This document shows positions 1 through 9,239 of a stretch of DNA of 52,595 nt, in pieces. Source of the stretch: Streptomyces sp. L-9-10. GTDB lineage: Bacteria > Actinomycetota > Actinomycetes > Streptomycetales > Streptomycetaceae. The notes under the pieces were generated by a model, which ran no database searches, was not told where the DNA came from, and worked only from the letters and a program-made list of their open reading frames with translations. How positions within the stretch are numbered: the stretch's first letter is position 1; each line of letters begins with the position of its first letter. Made by a program: the position numbers and the translations under genes. The stretch spans positions 1 to 52,595 of the forward strand of contig NZ_PHRF01000124.1 of the NCBI RefSeq assembly GCF_004151105.1. Direction: 5' to 3'.

Positions 1-66
1 CCTTGCGATCCTCCCCCGTAGCCTGAACGGCACGGGAGGGACCCCCTCCACCAGACCCCGCTCCCT

Positions 67-81
67 GATCCGGCCTGATCC
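67..81. repeat. GATCCGGCCTGATCC motif, left copy
   Basis: GATCCGG is repeated at 10-nt spacing between the left edge and the transporter stop codon. The same 10-bp unit recurs in tandem at 13891-13917, downstream of another gene region. Function unknown; it may be only a GC-rich intergenic repeat. Confidence 0.4.
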
Positions 82-93
82 AAACGAAAGACC

Positions 94-1617
94 CTAGCGG
101 ATGTCGCCCATCAGTGCCCGCACCTTCCTGCGGTACATGAAGACCGCGAAGCCGGCGAGGCACGCCAGCAGCGCCTCCAGGGCCACCACGCCCGTCTTCC
201 CCAGATCGACGCCGCCGATGGAGAGCAGACCGGTCACGGAGTCGCCCGCGGTGACCGCCAGGAACCAGACCCCCATCATCTGGCTCGCGTACTTCCCCGG
301 CGCCATCTTCGTCGTCACCGACAGGCCCACCGGCGAGACGCACAGCTCGCCCACGGTCTGGATCAGATAGATGCCCACCAGCCACATCGGGCTGACCAGC
401 GTGCCGTCCGCCGCCATCGCCAGCGGGATCAGGAAGAAGAAGAACGAGACGCCGACGAGGAACAGCCCGGCGGCGAACTTCACGACCGTGCTCGGCTCCT
501 GTCCCCGGCGGCTCAGCCAGAGCCAGAACCAGGCGAAGACCGGCGCGAGCGCCATGATGAACACGGGGTTCAGCGACTGGTACCAGGACGACGGGAAGCC
601 CAGCCCGAACAGCTCGCCGGAGGCCTTCGTCGTACCGAACGCCTGGACCGTGGAGCCGCCTTGGTCGTAGATCATCCAGAACACGGCCGCGGCCACGAAG
701 AACCAGATGTACCCGGACATCCTGGTCTGCTCGGCCGCCGACAGTTCCTTGTCGCGCTTTATCCGGATCAGTACGGCGGCCGGGATCGCGATGCCCGCGA
801 GCGTCAGCGGGACCATCGCCCAGTTGAGGGTGAAGTTGCCGCTGAGGCCGACGACGCCATAGAAGACGGCGGCGATCAGCAGCCACGTCATGCCCTTGCG
901 CAGCCAGGTGACGCGCTCCTCGCGGGAGAGCGGGGTCGGCACGCGGCTGCTCTCCGGGCTCAGATGCTTCGTGCCGAGCAGGAACATGACCAGGCCGATC
1001 CCCATGCCGACGGCGGCGAGGGCGAAGCCGAGGTGCCAGTTGTAGGTCTCGCCGACGGTGCCGATGATCAGCGGGGCGAAGAAGGCACCGATGTTGATGC
1101 CCATGTAGAAGATGGTGAACCCGCCGTCGCGGCGCGGGTCGTTGGGGCCGTCGTAGAGATGGCCGACCATCGTGGAGATATTGGCCTTCAGCAGCCCCGA
1201 GCCGAGCGCCACCAGCGCCAGACCGGCGAAGAAGCTTCCGGTGCCCGGCAGGGCCAGGGTGAGATGGCCCAGCATGATCGTGCAGGCCGCGATCGTGACG
1301 GTCTTGCGCGGGCCCCAGAGTCTGTCCCCCAGCCAGCCGCCGGGCATCGCCAGCAGATAGACCATGGACAGATAGATGGAGTAGACGGCCGTGGTGGTGG
1401 CCAGATCCATCCCGAGTCCGCCGCCCTGAAGCCCCTTCGAGGCGTCGGGACCACCGGAGATCAGGTAGATCGTGAGCAGGGCCCTCATGCCGTAGAAGCT
1501 GAAGCGCTCCCACATCTCGGTCATGAAGAGCGTGGCCAGTCCGCGGGGGTGGCCGAAGAAGGTCTTCTCGGGTCCGGCGGGGGCGCTGGGCGAGTCCTTC
1601 ATCAGGCTGGACGCCAT
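94..1617 (-). CDS. POT/PTR2 family proton-coupled oligopeptide transporter (MFS)
   Basis: 507-aa polytopic membrane protein of usual length for the proton-dependent oligopeptide transporter family, which imports di- and tripeptides with protons. The N-terminus carries the family ExxERFxYYG signature as E34-M-W-E-R-F-S-F-Y-G43, followed by about 12-14 hydrophobic segments. ATG at 1617 has an AGGA-type site just upstream. It is transcribed away from the response regulator; the shared 334-bp spacer holds two dyads that could be operators. Substrate specificity is inferred from the family, not visible in the sequence. Confidence 0.93.
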   Translation of the reverse strand: MASSLMKDSPSAPAGPEKTFFGHPRGLATLFMTEMWERFSFYGMRALLTIYLISGGPDASKGLQGGGLGMDLATTTAVYSIYLSMVYLLAMPGGWLGDRLWGPRKTVTIAACTIMLGHLTLALPGTGSFFAGLALVALGSGLLKANISTMVGHLYDGPNDPRRDGGFTIFYMGINIGAFFAPLIIGTVGETYNWHLGFALAAVGMGIGLVMFLLGTKHLSPESSRVPTPLSREERVTWLRKGMTWLLIAAVFYGVVGLSGNFTLNWAMVPLTLAGIAIPAAVLIRIKRDKELSAAEQTRMSGYIWFFVAAAVFWMIYDQGGSTVQAFGTTKASGELFGLGFPSSWYQSLNPVFIMALAPVFAWFWLWLSRRGQEPSTVVKFAAGLFLVGVSFFFFLIPLAMAADGTLVSPMWLVGIYLIQTVGELCVSPVGLSVTTKMAPGKYASQMMGVWFLAVTAGDSVTGLLSIGGVDLGKTGVVALEALLACLAGFAVFMYRRKVRALMGDIR

Positions 1618-1724
1618 GGGTCGATCCTTGCTTGCTCGGGACGCGCCGCTCGGTCAGCGGTGACGCGCCCGGTGTGGGGGCGGGCCGGAGCGGGACATGC
1701 CGTCTCCGGCGCGGTGACGCAGAG

Positions 1725-1761
1725 AGGAGACCTTCGGCACTCAGCAGGCCAAAGGTCTCCT
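1725..1761. promoter_or_regulatory. 10-bp inverted repeat, hairpin or operator
   Basis: AGGAGACCTT (1725-1734) and AAGGTCTCCT (1752-1761) are perfect reverse complements separated by 17 nt. They lie about 110 nt upstream of the POT transporter start, so could be in its 5' leader or an operator. Confidence 0.5.
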
Positions 1762-1788
1762 AGTGGTACTACAGGCGTCTCGACACCA

Positions 1789-1808
1789 TACGACATGACA
1801 GAGTCGTA
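1789..1808. promoter_or_regulatory. TACGAC-N8-GTCGTA dyad
   Basis: Perfect 6-bp inverted repeat with an 8-nt spacer inside the AT-rich part of the divergent spacer. The size suits a dimeric regulator, but no regulator is identified. Confidence 0.35.
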
Positions 1809-1939
1809 CAAGGAAGGACTTGAGAGATGGATCACAGGTTTTAATGGAACCAAACTCTTATATTCGAAGGTAGATCATCTGATCGCACGTGATCCTGAAG
1901 GCGTCGCCGAGCAGGGCCCAAGCGCCGCCCTCTGCGGTC

Positions 1940-1945
1940 TACCAT
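1940..1945 (+). promoter_or_regulatory. -10 element of a leaderless promoter
   Basis: TACCAT lies exactly 6 nt before the ATG at 1952. This is the TAnnnT-N6-start arrangement typical of leaderless actinobacterial transcripts. There is no Shine-Dalgarno sequence, which supports 1952 as the start. Confidence 0.6.
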
Positions 1946-1951
1946 CACCCC

Positions 1952-2629
1952 ATGACCCGTGTACTGCTCGCCGAGGACGACGCTTCCATCTCGGAGCCGC
2001 TGGCCCGCGCCCTGCGTCGGGAGGGTTACGAGGTCGAGGTCCGCGAAGACGGTCCGACCGCGCTGGACGCCGGACTCCAGGGCGGTGTCGACCTGGTCGT
2101 GCTCGACCTGGGCCTGCCCGGGATGGACGGCCTCGAAGTCGCCCGCCGGCTGCGCGCCGAAGGCCATGCCGTGCCGATCCTGGTGCTGACCGCCCGCGCC
2201 GACGAGGTGGACACCGTGGTCGGCCTGGACGCCGGCGCCGACGACTATGTGACCAAGCCCTTCCGGCTCGCGGAGCTGCTGGCGCGGGTACGGGCGCTGC
2301 TCAGGCGCGGCGCCTCGGACCCCGCGCCCGCCCCCGCCACCCATGGCGTACGGATCGATGTCGAGTCGCACCGCGCCTGGATGGGCGACGAGGAACTCCA
2401 GCTCACCGCCAAGGAGTTCGACCTGCTGCGGGTCCTTGTCCGGGACGCGGGCCGGGTCGTCACCCGCGACCAGCTGATGCGCGAGGTCTGGGACACCACC
2501 TGGTGGTCGTCGACCAAGACCCTCGACATGCATATCTCCTGGCTGCGCAAGAAGCTCGGGGACGACGCCGCCAACCCGCGCTATATCGCCACCGTGCGGG
2601 GCGTCGGCTTCCGGTTCGAGAAGAGCTAA
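1952..2629 (+). CDS. OmpR/PhoB-family response regulator
   Basis: 225-aa DNA-binding response regulator. The receiver domain (about 1-115) has the acidic pair D9/D10, phospho-acceptor D52 in the LDLGLPGMDG stretch, T80 and K102 (TKP). The C-terminal winged-helix domain (about 130-225) has the usual LTAKEFDLL and YIATVRGVGFRF signatures. The ATG at 1952 gives the canonical receiver N-terminus and follows a leaderless -10. The histidine kinase gene begins 6 bp after the stop, so the two form an operon and cognate pair. The signal and regulon are not evident; the adjacent divergent peptide transporter is a possible target. Confidence 0.95.
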   Translation: MTRVLLAEDDASISEPLARALRREGYEVEVREDGPTALDAGLQGGVDLVVLDLGLPGMDGLEVARRLRAEGHAVPILVLTARADEVDTVVGLDAGADDYVTKPFRLAELLARVRALLRRGASDPAPAPATHGVRIDVESHRAWMGDEELQLTAKEFDLLRVLVRDAGRVVTRDQLMREVWDTTWWSSTKTLDMHISWLRKKLGDDAANPRYIATVRGVGFRFEKS

Positions 2630-2635
2630 GGCACC

Positions 2636-3910
2636 TTGCGCCGTCGTCTGATCAACTCCACGCTCGCCGTGGTGCTGGTCGTCATCGCCGTCTTCGGGGT
2701 CTCGCTCGTCATCGTCGAGACCCGCACGATCAGCAGCAGCGCCCAGGAGAGCGTGGACTCCGAGGCGGTGCGGCTGGTGAGCATCGTCGACGGCCGCCTC
2801 CTCGGCGGCGACAACGTCACCGCCAAGGTGCTGGCCGAGCAGATCGACCGGACGCGGTACGCCCGGATCGAGATCCCGGGCCGGCCCGTCGTACAGATCG
2901 GCGAGCGGCCGACCGGCAGCGTCATCCGGGGCAAGGCGAAGGGCGAGGAGGGCGAGACCGTCATCGTCGAGGAGCCCCGCTCCTCCGTGACCCGTGAGGT
3001 CGGCCGCACACTGCTGATCATCGGCGCGGTGGCGCTGCTCGCGGTCATCGCCGCCGTCCTGCTCGCCGTACGCCAGGCCAACAAGCTCGCCTCCCCGCTC
3101 ACCGATCTCGCGGAGACCGCGGAGCGCCTCGGCTCCGGCGACCCGCGCCCCCGGCACAAGCGGTACGCGGTGCCCGAGCTGGACCGGGTCGCCGATGTCC
3201 TCGACTCCAGCGCCGAGCGCATCGCCCGGATGCTCACCGCCGAACGGCGGCTCGCCGCGGACGCCTCGCACCAGCTCCGCACGCCGCTGACCGCCCTGTC
3301 CATGCGGCTGGAGGAGATCTCCGCCACCGATGACCTGGACACGGTGAAGGAGGAGGCGATGGTCGCGCTGGCGCAGGTCGAGCGGCTGACCGATGTGGTG
3401 GAACGGCTGCTCACCAACGCGCGCGATCCGCGTACCGGCTCCGCCGTCGCCTTCGATCTCGACGAGGTTGTCAAACAGCAGATCGAGGAGTGGCGCCCGG
3501 CCTACCGCAGTGCGGGGCGGGCCGTCGTCTGCTCGGGCCGGCAGGGGATGCGGGCCGTCGGTACGCCCGGCGCGGTCGCCCAGGTGCTGGCGGCGCTGAT
3601 CGAGAACTCACTCATGCACGGCGGCGGTACGGTCGCCCTGCGCACCCGCGTCACCGGCAACCAGTCCGTCATCGAGGTGACCGACGAGGGTCCGGGCGTC
3701 CCGGCGGACCTCGGGGCGCGGATCTTCGAGCGCACCATCAGCGGCCGCAACTCCACCGGGATCGGCCTCGCCGTCGCCCGCGACCTGGCCGAGGCGGACG
3801 GCGGCCGGCTGGAACTGCTCCAGCAGCAGCCGCCGGTCTTCGCGCTCTTCCTCAGCCGGGAGGCCGGTACGCGCAAGGCGCCGAAGTCCCCGGAACCGCC
3901 GGTCCGCTGA
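2636..3910 (+). CDS. HAMP-domain sensor histidine kinase
   Basis: 424-aa membrane kinase, partner of the preceding response regulator. TM1 spans about 8-26, a sensor region of about 95 residues follows, then TM2 about 125-145, a HAMP linker, and a dimerisation domain with His212 in the SHQLRTPL motif. The ATPase domain contains an N-box (IENSLMHGG), G1 (DEGPGVP), F (IFER) and G2 (GIGLAVARD). The start is a TTG 6 nt after the regulator stop. The small extracytoplasmic domain suggests detection of an envelope or periplasmic cue, but no ligand can be named. Confidence 0.93.
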   Translation: MRRRLINSTLAVVLVVIAVFGVSLVIVETRTISSSAQESVDSEAVRLVSIVDGRLLGGDNVTAKVLAEQIDRTRYARIEIPGRPVVQIGERPTGSVIRGKAKGEEGETVIVEEPRSSVTREVGRTLLIIGAVALLAVIAAVLLAVRQANKLASPLTDLAETAERLGSGDPRPRHKRYAVPELDRVADVLDSSAERIARMLTAERRLAADASHQLRTPLTALSMRLEEISATDDLDTVKEEAMVALAQVERLTDVVERLLTNARDPRTGSAVAFDLDEVVKQQIEEWRPAYRSAGRAVVCSGRQGMRAVGTPGAVAQVLAALIENSLMHGGGTVALRTRVTGNQSVIEVTDEGPGVPADLGARIFERTISGRNSTGIGLAVARDLAEADGGRLELLQQQPPVFALFLSREAGTRKAPKSPEPPVR

Positions 3911-3931
3911 CCGGCGCATGGCGTTCCGGGG
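3888..3931. terminator. Nested hairpin terminator, sensor kinase / GtrA convergence
   Basis: An inner stem GCCGGTC (3898-3904) pairs with GACCGGC (3909-3915). An outer CCCCGGAAC (3888-3896) pairs with GTTCCGGGG (3923-3931). The kinase stop codon lies in the inner loop. Position between convergent genes suggests bidirectional termination. Confidence 0.55.
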
Positions 3932-3955
3932 GACATGGGCCCGGGGTACGGCTTG

Positions 3956-4477
3956 TCAGCCGCGGACGCGGTCGGGGGGCGTGGGCTTCCGCTCCAGGAA
4001 CGATTCGTCCGGCAGATCCACGGCCCCCGCCGCTGCCGCCGCCGCGGGCTGGGCGCGGAACACCCAGGTGCGGTACGACCAGAAGCGGAAGAGCGTCGCG
4101 ATCCCGATGCCGAGGAACTTGAACACATTGCTCTGGAGCGGGCTGTCCCAGCCGAAGCCGTACGTCGCCGCGTAGAGCACACCGTTCTCGATGACCAGGC
4201 CGACCACGCTGAACAGCAGGAAGAGCGTCAGCTCCTTCGTGCGCCGGCTCTTGTCCCGGTCCCGGTAGGTGAAGTAGCGGAAGCCCACGTAGTTGAAGGC
4301 GATCGCGACGACGGTGGCCAGGATGCTGGCCCGGACCACGGGGAGCGTGGTGGTGTGCCGCACGAGATTGAAGACCAGCAGGTTGACCAGCAGCCCCGCG
4401 CCGCCCACCGCGCCGAACTTGACCACCTCGCGGACGAGCCGGTCCAGTCGCACGCGGAGTGCGCCCCGTTCGCTCAT
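3956..4477 (-). CDS. GtrA-like family membrane protein
   Basis: 173-aa protein with four predicted hydrophobic segments, matching GtrA-like proteins implicated in flipping or handling polyprenyl-linked sugars during cell-surface glycosylation. The segment beginning EVVKFGAVGGAGLLVNLLVF is the typical first TM helix. I chose ATG 4477; an in-frame extension to 4564 adds a 29-residue hydrophilic lead not typical of the family. It sits divergent to purK, as in mycobacteria (from memory). Flippase activity is a family inference. Confidence 0.85.
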   Translation of the reverse strand: MSERGALRVRLDRLVREVVKFGAVGGAGLLVNLLVFNLVRHTTTLPVVRASILATVVAIAFNYVGFRYFTYRDRDKSRRTKELTLFLLFSVVGLVIENGVLYAATYGFGWDSPLQSNVFKFLGIGIATLFRFWSYRTWVFRAQPAAAAAAGAVDLPDESFLERKPTPPDRVRG

Positions 4478-4655
4478 ATGCCCGTTCAGCCCCGTCCGGT
4501 CGGCGTCAGTTCCGAACCATGCTAACCAGCGGCCCCTTCGGCCGCCTGGGCGACCGTACGTCACACTCGGTCACGGTGGGTGGCGCCCGTACGGGGGACG
4601 CCCGTGCGGGACAGGGGCGCGGCCGTGCGCGGGGCCGGGTCCGCCGGGCGGCGGA

Positions 4656-4661
4656 TACCCT
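4656..4661 (+). promoter_or_regulatory. -10 element of leaderless purK promoter
   Basis: TACCCT followed by exactly 6 nt and then the GTG start of purK at 4668. No Shine-Dalgarno sequence is present. A leaderless purK mRNA is predicted. Confidence 0.6.
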
Positions 4662-4667
4662 GGGGGC

Positions 4668-5803
4668 GTGACATTCCCGGTAGTCGGCATGGTCGGCGGC
4701 GGTCAGCTCGCCCGTATGACCCACGAGGCGGGCATCCCCCTCGGCCTCAGATTCAAGCTCCTCAGTGACACCCCGCAGGACTCGGCTGCCCAGGTGGTGA
4801 GCGAGGTCGTCGTCGGCGACTACCGCGACCTGGACACGCTGCGTGACTTCGCGCGCGGCTGCGATGTGATCACGTTCGATCATGAGCATGTACCGATCGA
4901 GCATCTGCGCGCCCTGGAGGCGGACGGCATCCCCGTCAGGCCGGGCCCGGACGCGTTGGTGCACGCCCAGGACAAAGGCGTGATGCGGGCCAGACTGACC
5001 GAGCTGGGCGCCCCCTGTCCGCGCCACCGCATCGTCACAGGCCCGGCCGACGCGGCGGCCTTCGCCGCCGAGGTGGGCGGCTTCCCGGTCATCCTCAAGA
5101 CGGTGCGCGGCGGCTACGACGGCAAGGGCGTCTGGTTCGTACGGTCCGCGGAGGAGGCCGGGCAGCCCTTCCTGGCCGGGGTCCCCGTGCTCGCCGAGGA
5201 GAAGGTCGACTTCGTACGGGAGCTGGCCGCGAACATCGTCCGCTCCCCGCACGGCCAGGCCGTGGCGTACCCCGTGGTCGAGTCCCGGCAGGTCGACGGC
5301 GTCTGCGACACCGTCATCGCCCCGGCGCCCGGTCTGCCGGACGAGCTGGCGGGCGAGGCCCAGCTGCTCGCCCTGCGGATAGCCGCCGAACTGGGGGTCG
5401 TGGGCCATCTCGCGGTGGAGCTGTTCGAGACCCGGGACGGCAGGATCCTCGTCAACGAGCTGGCGATGCGCCCGCACAACTCCGGGCACTGGACCCAGGA
5501 CGGCGCGATCACCTCGCAGTTCGCCAACCATGTGCGCGCCGTACTCGATCTGCCGCTCGGCGACCCGCGCCCGCGTGCGCCCTGGACGGTTATGTGCAAT
5601 GTGCTGGGCGGCGACTATCCGGACATGTACGCGGCCTATCTGCACTGCATGGCCCGGGACCCGCAGCTGAAGATCCATATGTATGGCAAGGACGTGAAAC
5701 CCGGCCGCAAGGTAGGGCATGTCAACACCTACGGCGACGACCTGGACGACGTGCTGGAGCGCGCCCGCCACGCCGCCGGCTACCTCCGAGGAACGATCAC
5801 CGA

Positions 5804-5807
<4 letters not shown>
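4668..5807 (+). CDS. purK: 5-(carboxyamino)imidazole ribonucleotide synthase (PurK)
   Basis: 379-aa ATP-grasp enzyme that converts AIR, ATP and bicarbonate to N5-CAIR in de novo purine synthesis. The N-terminal GMVGGGQLARM nucleotide-binding segment, the central ATP-grasp core (KTVRGGYDGKG) and the C-terminal NELAMRPHNSGHWT motif are all present. The GTG start at 4668 gives the family length and a leaderless context; the open frame upstream is not PurK-like. Its stop overlaps the purE start (ATGA), indicating translational coupling. Confidence 0.97.
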
Positions 5808-6375
<568 letters not shown>

Positions 6376-6379
<4 letters not shown>

Positions 6380-7584
6380 CGGTCACGGCCATGGACTCCA
6401 CGCCCTTCCTCGACGAGGCCCGAGCCCTGCTGGCCGACTTCCCGGTGGTCGACGGACACAACGACCTGCCCTGGGCGCTGCGCGAGCATGTGCGCTACGA
6501 CCTGGACCGGCTCGACATCGCGGACGATCTGTCGGGCACGCTGCACACGGACATCCCCCGGCTCCGGCGCGGCGGCGTCGGCGCGCAGTTCTGGTCCGTG
6601 TACGTACGGGCCGACATGGCCGGTGACGACGCGGTCAGCGCGACGCTGGAGCAGATCGACGTGGTCGGCCGGCTGCTGGCCCGCTACCCGGGCGACCTGT
6701 CCCGCGCCCTGACGGCGGACGACATGGAGACGGCGCGGCGGCACGGCAGGATCGCCTCGCTGATGGGGGCCGAAGGCGGCCACTCCATCAACAACTCCCT
6801 CGCCACGCTGCGGGCCCTCCATACCCTGGGTGTCCGCTATATGACGCTCACCCATAACGACAATCTCGCGTGGGCGGACTCGGCGACCGATGTGCCGGGC
6901 GTGGGCGGGCTCTCGGCCTTCGGCCGCGAGGTGGTCCGCGAGATGAACCGGACCGGCATGCTGGTCGACCTCTCGCATGTGGCCGCCACGACGATGCGCG
7001 ACGCGCTCGCCACGACCGGGGCGCCGGTGATCTTCTCGCACTCGTCGGCACGGGCGATCTGCGACCACCCCCGCAACATCCCGGACGATGTGCTGGAGAA
7101 GCTGCCCGCGAACGGCGGCGTGGCGATGGCCACGTTCGTACCGAAGTTCATCCTCCCCGCGGCGGTGGCCTGGACCCAGGCGGCGGACGAGAACATGCGG
7201 GCCCACGGTCTGCACCCGCTCGACACCACCGCGCGCGCGATGGAGATCCACCAGGCGTTCGAGGCGTCCAACCCCCGCCCGAACGCCACGGCGGCGACGG
7301 TCGCGGACCATCTGGACCATATGCGCGAGACCGCCGGCATTGACCACATCGGCATCGGCGGCGACTTCGACGGCACGGCCTTCACCCCGGCCGGCCTGGA
7401 CGATGTCGCGGGTTACCCGAACCTGATCGCGGAACTCCTCGCCCGTCAGTGGTCCACGGCGGACCTGGCGAAGCTGACGTGGCAGAACGCGGTACGGGTG
7501 CTGCGCGCGGCGGAGGACGTGGCGCGGGGCCTGCGGGACGAGCGCGGTCCGTCGCTGGCGACCATCGGGGAACTGGACGGCTGA
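6376..7584 (+). CDS. Membrane/renal dipeptidase family zinc peptidase (M19)
   Basis: 402-aa M19 dipeptidase closely resembling S. coelicolor SCO3058, whose crystal structure I recall. Binuclear metal features visible are the H-x-D pair in VDGHNDLPW, the Glu in GAEGGHS, and later His residues in the THND and FSHSSAR segments. GTG 6376 overlaps the purE stop; ATG 6391 is an alternative start five codons in. No signal peptide is seen, so it is probably cytoplasmic, hydrolysing dipeptides that may include D-residues. Its link to purine synthesis is positional only. Confidence 0.94.
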
Positions 7585-7652
7585 CCGTCCGTGCCGTCCC
7601 ACCGGGGCGCGCGAGGACGGCGCCCCGGTCGGCCGGCTGGCCTGAGCCCTCA

Positions 7653-7682
7653 AAGCCGGTCCTGAGCGCTCAGGACCGGCTT
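7653..7682. terminator. 30-bp perfect palindrome, bidirectional terminator
   Basis: AAGCCGGTCCTGAGC (7653-7667) is followed directly by its exact reverse complement (7668-7682). It sits between the convergent dipeptidase and UDP-glucose dehydrogenase genes, where a shared intrinsic terminator is expected. Confidence 0.75.
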
Positions 7683-7708
7683 CGGCGGGCTCGGGTTCGA
7701 GCGCGGGC

Positions 7709-9055
7709 TCAGGCGCGCGGGCGCCCCATCGCGCGGTACGTCCAGCCCGCCGCGCGCCACCGCGCCGGGTCCAGCGCGTTACGTCCGTCCAGGATCAGCC
7801 GGCGCGACGCCGCCTCGCCCAGGGCGGCCGGGTCCAGCTCACGGAACTCGCTCCACTCCGTCAGATGCAGGACGACATCGGCGCCGCGCACCGCGTCCAG
7901 CGCGGACGGCGCGTACCTCAGCGTCGGGAAGAGCCGCTTGGCGTTGTCCATGCCCTTGGGGTCGTAGACCGTCACCTGGCCGCCCTGGAGATGGATCTGC
8001 CCCGCGACATTGAGCGCGGGGGAGTCCCGTACGTCGTCCGAGTCCGGCTTGAAGGTGGCGCCCAGCACCGCGACCCGCTTCCCCAGGAACGACGAGTCGC
8101 CGCCCACGGCCTCGCGCGCCAGCTCCACCATGTGACCGCGCCGCCGCATATTGATCGAGTCGACCTCGCGCAGGAACGTCAGCGCCTGGTCGGCGCCCAG
8201 CTCGCCCGCCCGCGCCATGAACGCCCGGATGTCCTTCGGCAGACAGCCGCCGCCGAAGCCGATCCCGGCACGCAGGAACTTCTTGCCGATCCGCTCGTCG
8301 TACCCGAGCGCCTCCGCCAGCTTCACCACATCCCCGCCGGCCGCCTCGCAGACCTCCGCCATCGCGTTGATGAACGAGATCTTCGTGGCCAGGAAGGAGT
8401 TCGCGGAGGTCTTCACCAGCTCGGCGGTCGGGAAGTCCGTCACCACGAACGGCGACCCCTCGCCCACCGGCGTCGCGTACACCTCGCGCAGCACCCGCTC
8501 GGCGTGCTCGCTGCGCACGCCCACCACGATCCGGTCGGGGTGCAGCGTGTCCTGTACGGCGAAGCCCTCGCGCAGGAACTCCGGGTTCCAGGCCAGCTCC
8601 ACCTCGCCGCCCGCGGGCGCCAGCTCGACGATGCGGGCCGCGAGCCGCTCCGCGCTGCCCACGGGCACCGTCGACTTGCCGACGACCAGGGCCGGCCGGC
8701 CCAGATGCTTGGCGAGGCTCTCGATCGCGGAGTCGACGTACGACATGTCGCAGGCGTACTCGCCGTGCTTCTGCGGGGTGTTCACGCAGACGAAGTGCAC
8801 ATCGCCGAACTCCGCGATCTCGGCCCAGTCCATGGTGAACCGAAGCCGCCCGCTCGATCCCTCGATCCCGGCTACATGTTTGCGCAGCAGTTCCTCAAGA
8901 CCGGGCTCGTACATCGGGACCCGGCCCGCGGAGAGCAGTTCGATCTTCTCGGGCACCACATCGAGGCCGAGGACCTCGAAGCCCAGCTCCGCCATGGCCG
9001 CGGCGTGCGTGGCGCCGAGATAGCCGGTGCCGATCACAGTGATCTTGAGGGCCAT
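7709..9055 (-). CDS. UDP-glucose 6-dehydrogenase
   Basis: 448-aa NAD-dependent enzyme oxidising UDP-glucose to UDP-glucuronate. The N-terminal Rossmann motif is GTGYLGATHAAAMAE, the catalytic Cys is in GFGGGCLPKD near residue 270, and the C-terminal UDP-binding segment includes LGATFKPDSDDVRDSP. ATG 9055 gives the correct Rossmann start; the 25 residues upstream do not resemble the family. It supplies uronic-acid donors for surface glycans, consistent with nearby glycosyltransferases and LCP ligases. UDP-N-acetyl hexosamine dehydrogenases are related, so the exact substrate is inferred. Confidence 0.92.
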   Translation of the reverse strand: MALKITVIGTGYLGATHAAAMAELGFEVLGLDVVPEKIELLSAGRVPMYEPGLEELLRKHVAGIEGSSGRLRFTMDWAEIAEFGDVHFVCVNTPQKHGEYACDMSYVDSAIESLAKHLGRPALVVGKSTVPVGSAERLAARIVELAPAGGEVELAWNPEFLREGFAVQDTLHPDRIVVGVRSEHAERVLREVYATPVGEGSPFVVTDFPTAELVKTSANSFLATKISFINAMAEVCEAAGGDVVKLAEALGYDERIGKKFLRAGIGFGGGCLPKDIRAFMARAGELGADQALTFLREVDSINMRRRGHMVELAREAVGGDSSFLGKRVAVLGATFKPDSDDVRDSPALNVAGQIHLQGGQVTVYDPKGMDNAKRLFPTLRYAPSALDAVRGADVVLHLTEWSEFRELDPAALGEAASRRLILDGRNALDPARWRAAGWTYRAMGRPRA

Positions 9056-9205
9056 GTGAGTGCTCCAGGGGGATGCGGGCAGGTGCGGGCCCGAGCATAG
9101 CCGCGCGTGGAGGGGGCTTCGCAGGGGCACTTCTCCTGGTACGGAGCGGCTGTCGGCAAACTCACCTATGCCTGCGGTGCCTCGGCCCCCTAAAATTGTG
9201 TTACT

Positions 9206-9217
9206 TAACGGTAGTTA
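9206..9217. promoter_or_regulatory. TAAC-GGTA-GTTA operator-like dyad
   Basis: Perfect TAAC/GTTA half sites with a 4-bp spacer, about 25 nt upstream of the acyl-CoA dehydrogenase start. The dyad overlaps a possible -10 (TAGCAT, 9216-9221). This placement suits repression by a TetR-type fatty-acid regulator, but none is encoded here. Confidence 0.4.
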
Positions 9218-9239
9218 GCATCCTGGGGAGTGAAAGACC

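Larger units (their letters stand above)
1618..1951. promoter_or_regulatory. Divergent intergenic region, transporter / two-component system
   Basis: 334 bp without a gene, and the 1780-1880 part is unusually AT-rich for this genome. It contains a 10-bp inverted repeat at 1725-1761, a 6-bp dyad at 1789-1808 and the leaderless -10 of the response regulator at its right end. No credible ORF was seen. Confidence 0.6.

Noticed and set aside
1725..1761. T-box or riboswitch before the peptide transporter
   Set aside because: Only one simple inverted repeat is visible, with no T-box sequence or specifier loop.
661..2997. 778-codon + frame across the transporter promoter and response regulator
   Set aside because: It overlaps real genes in other frames; composition is low-complexity Arg/Gly/Asp typical of shadow frames.
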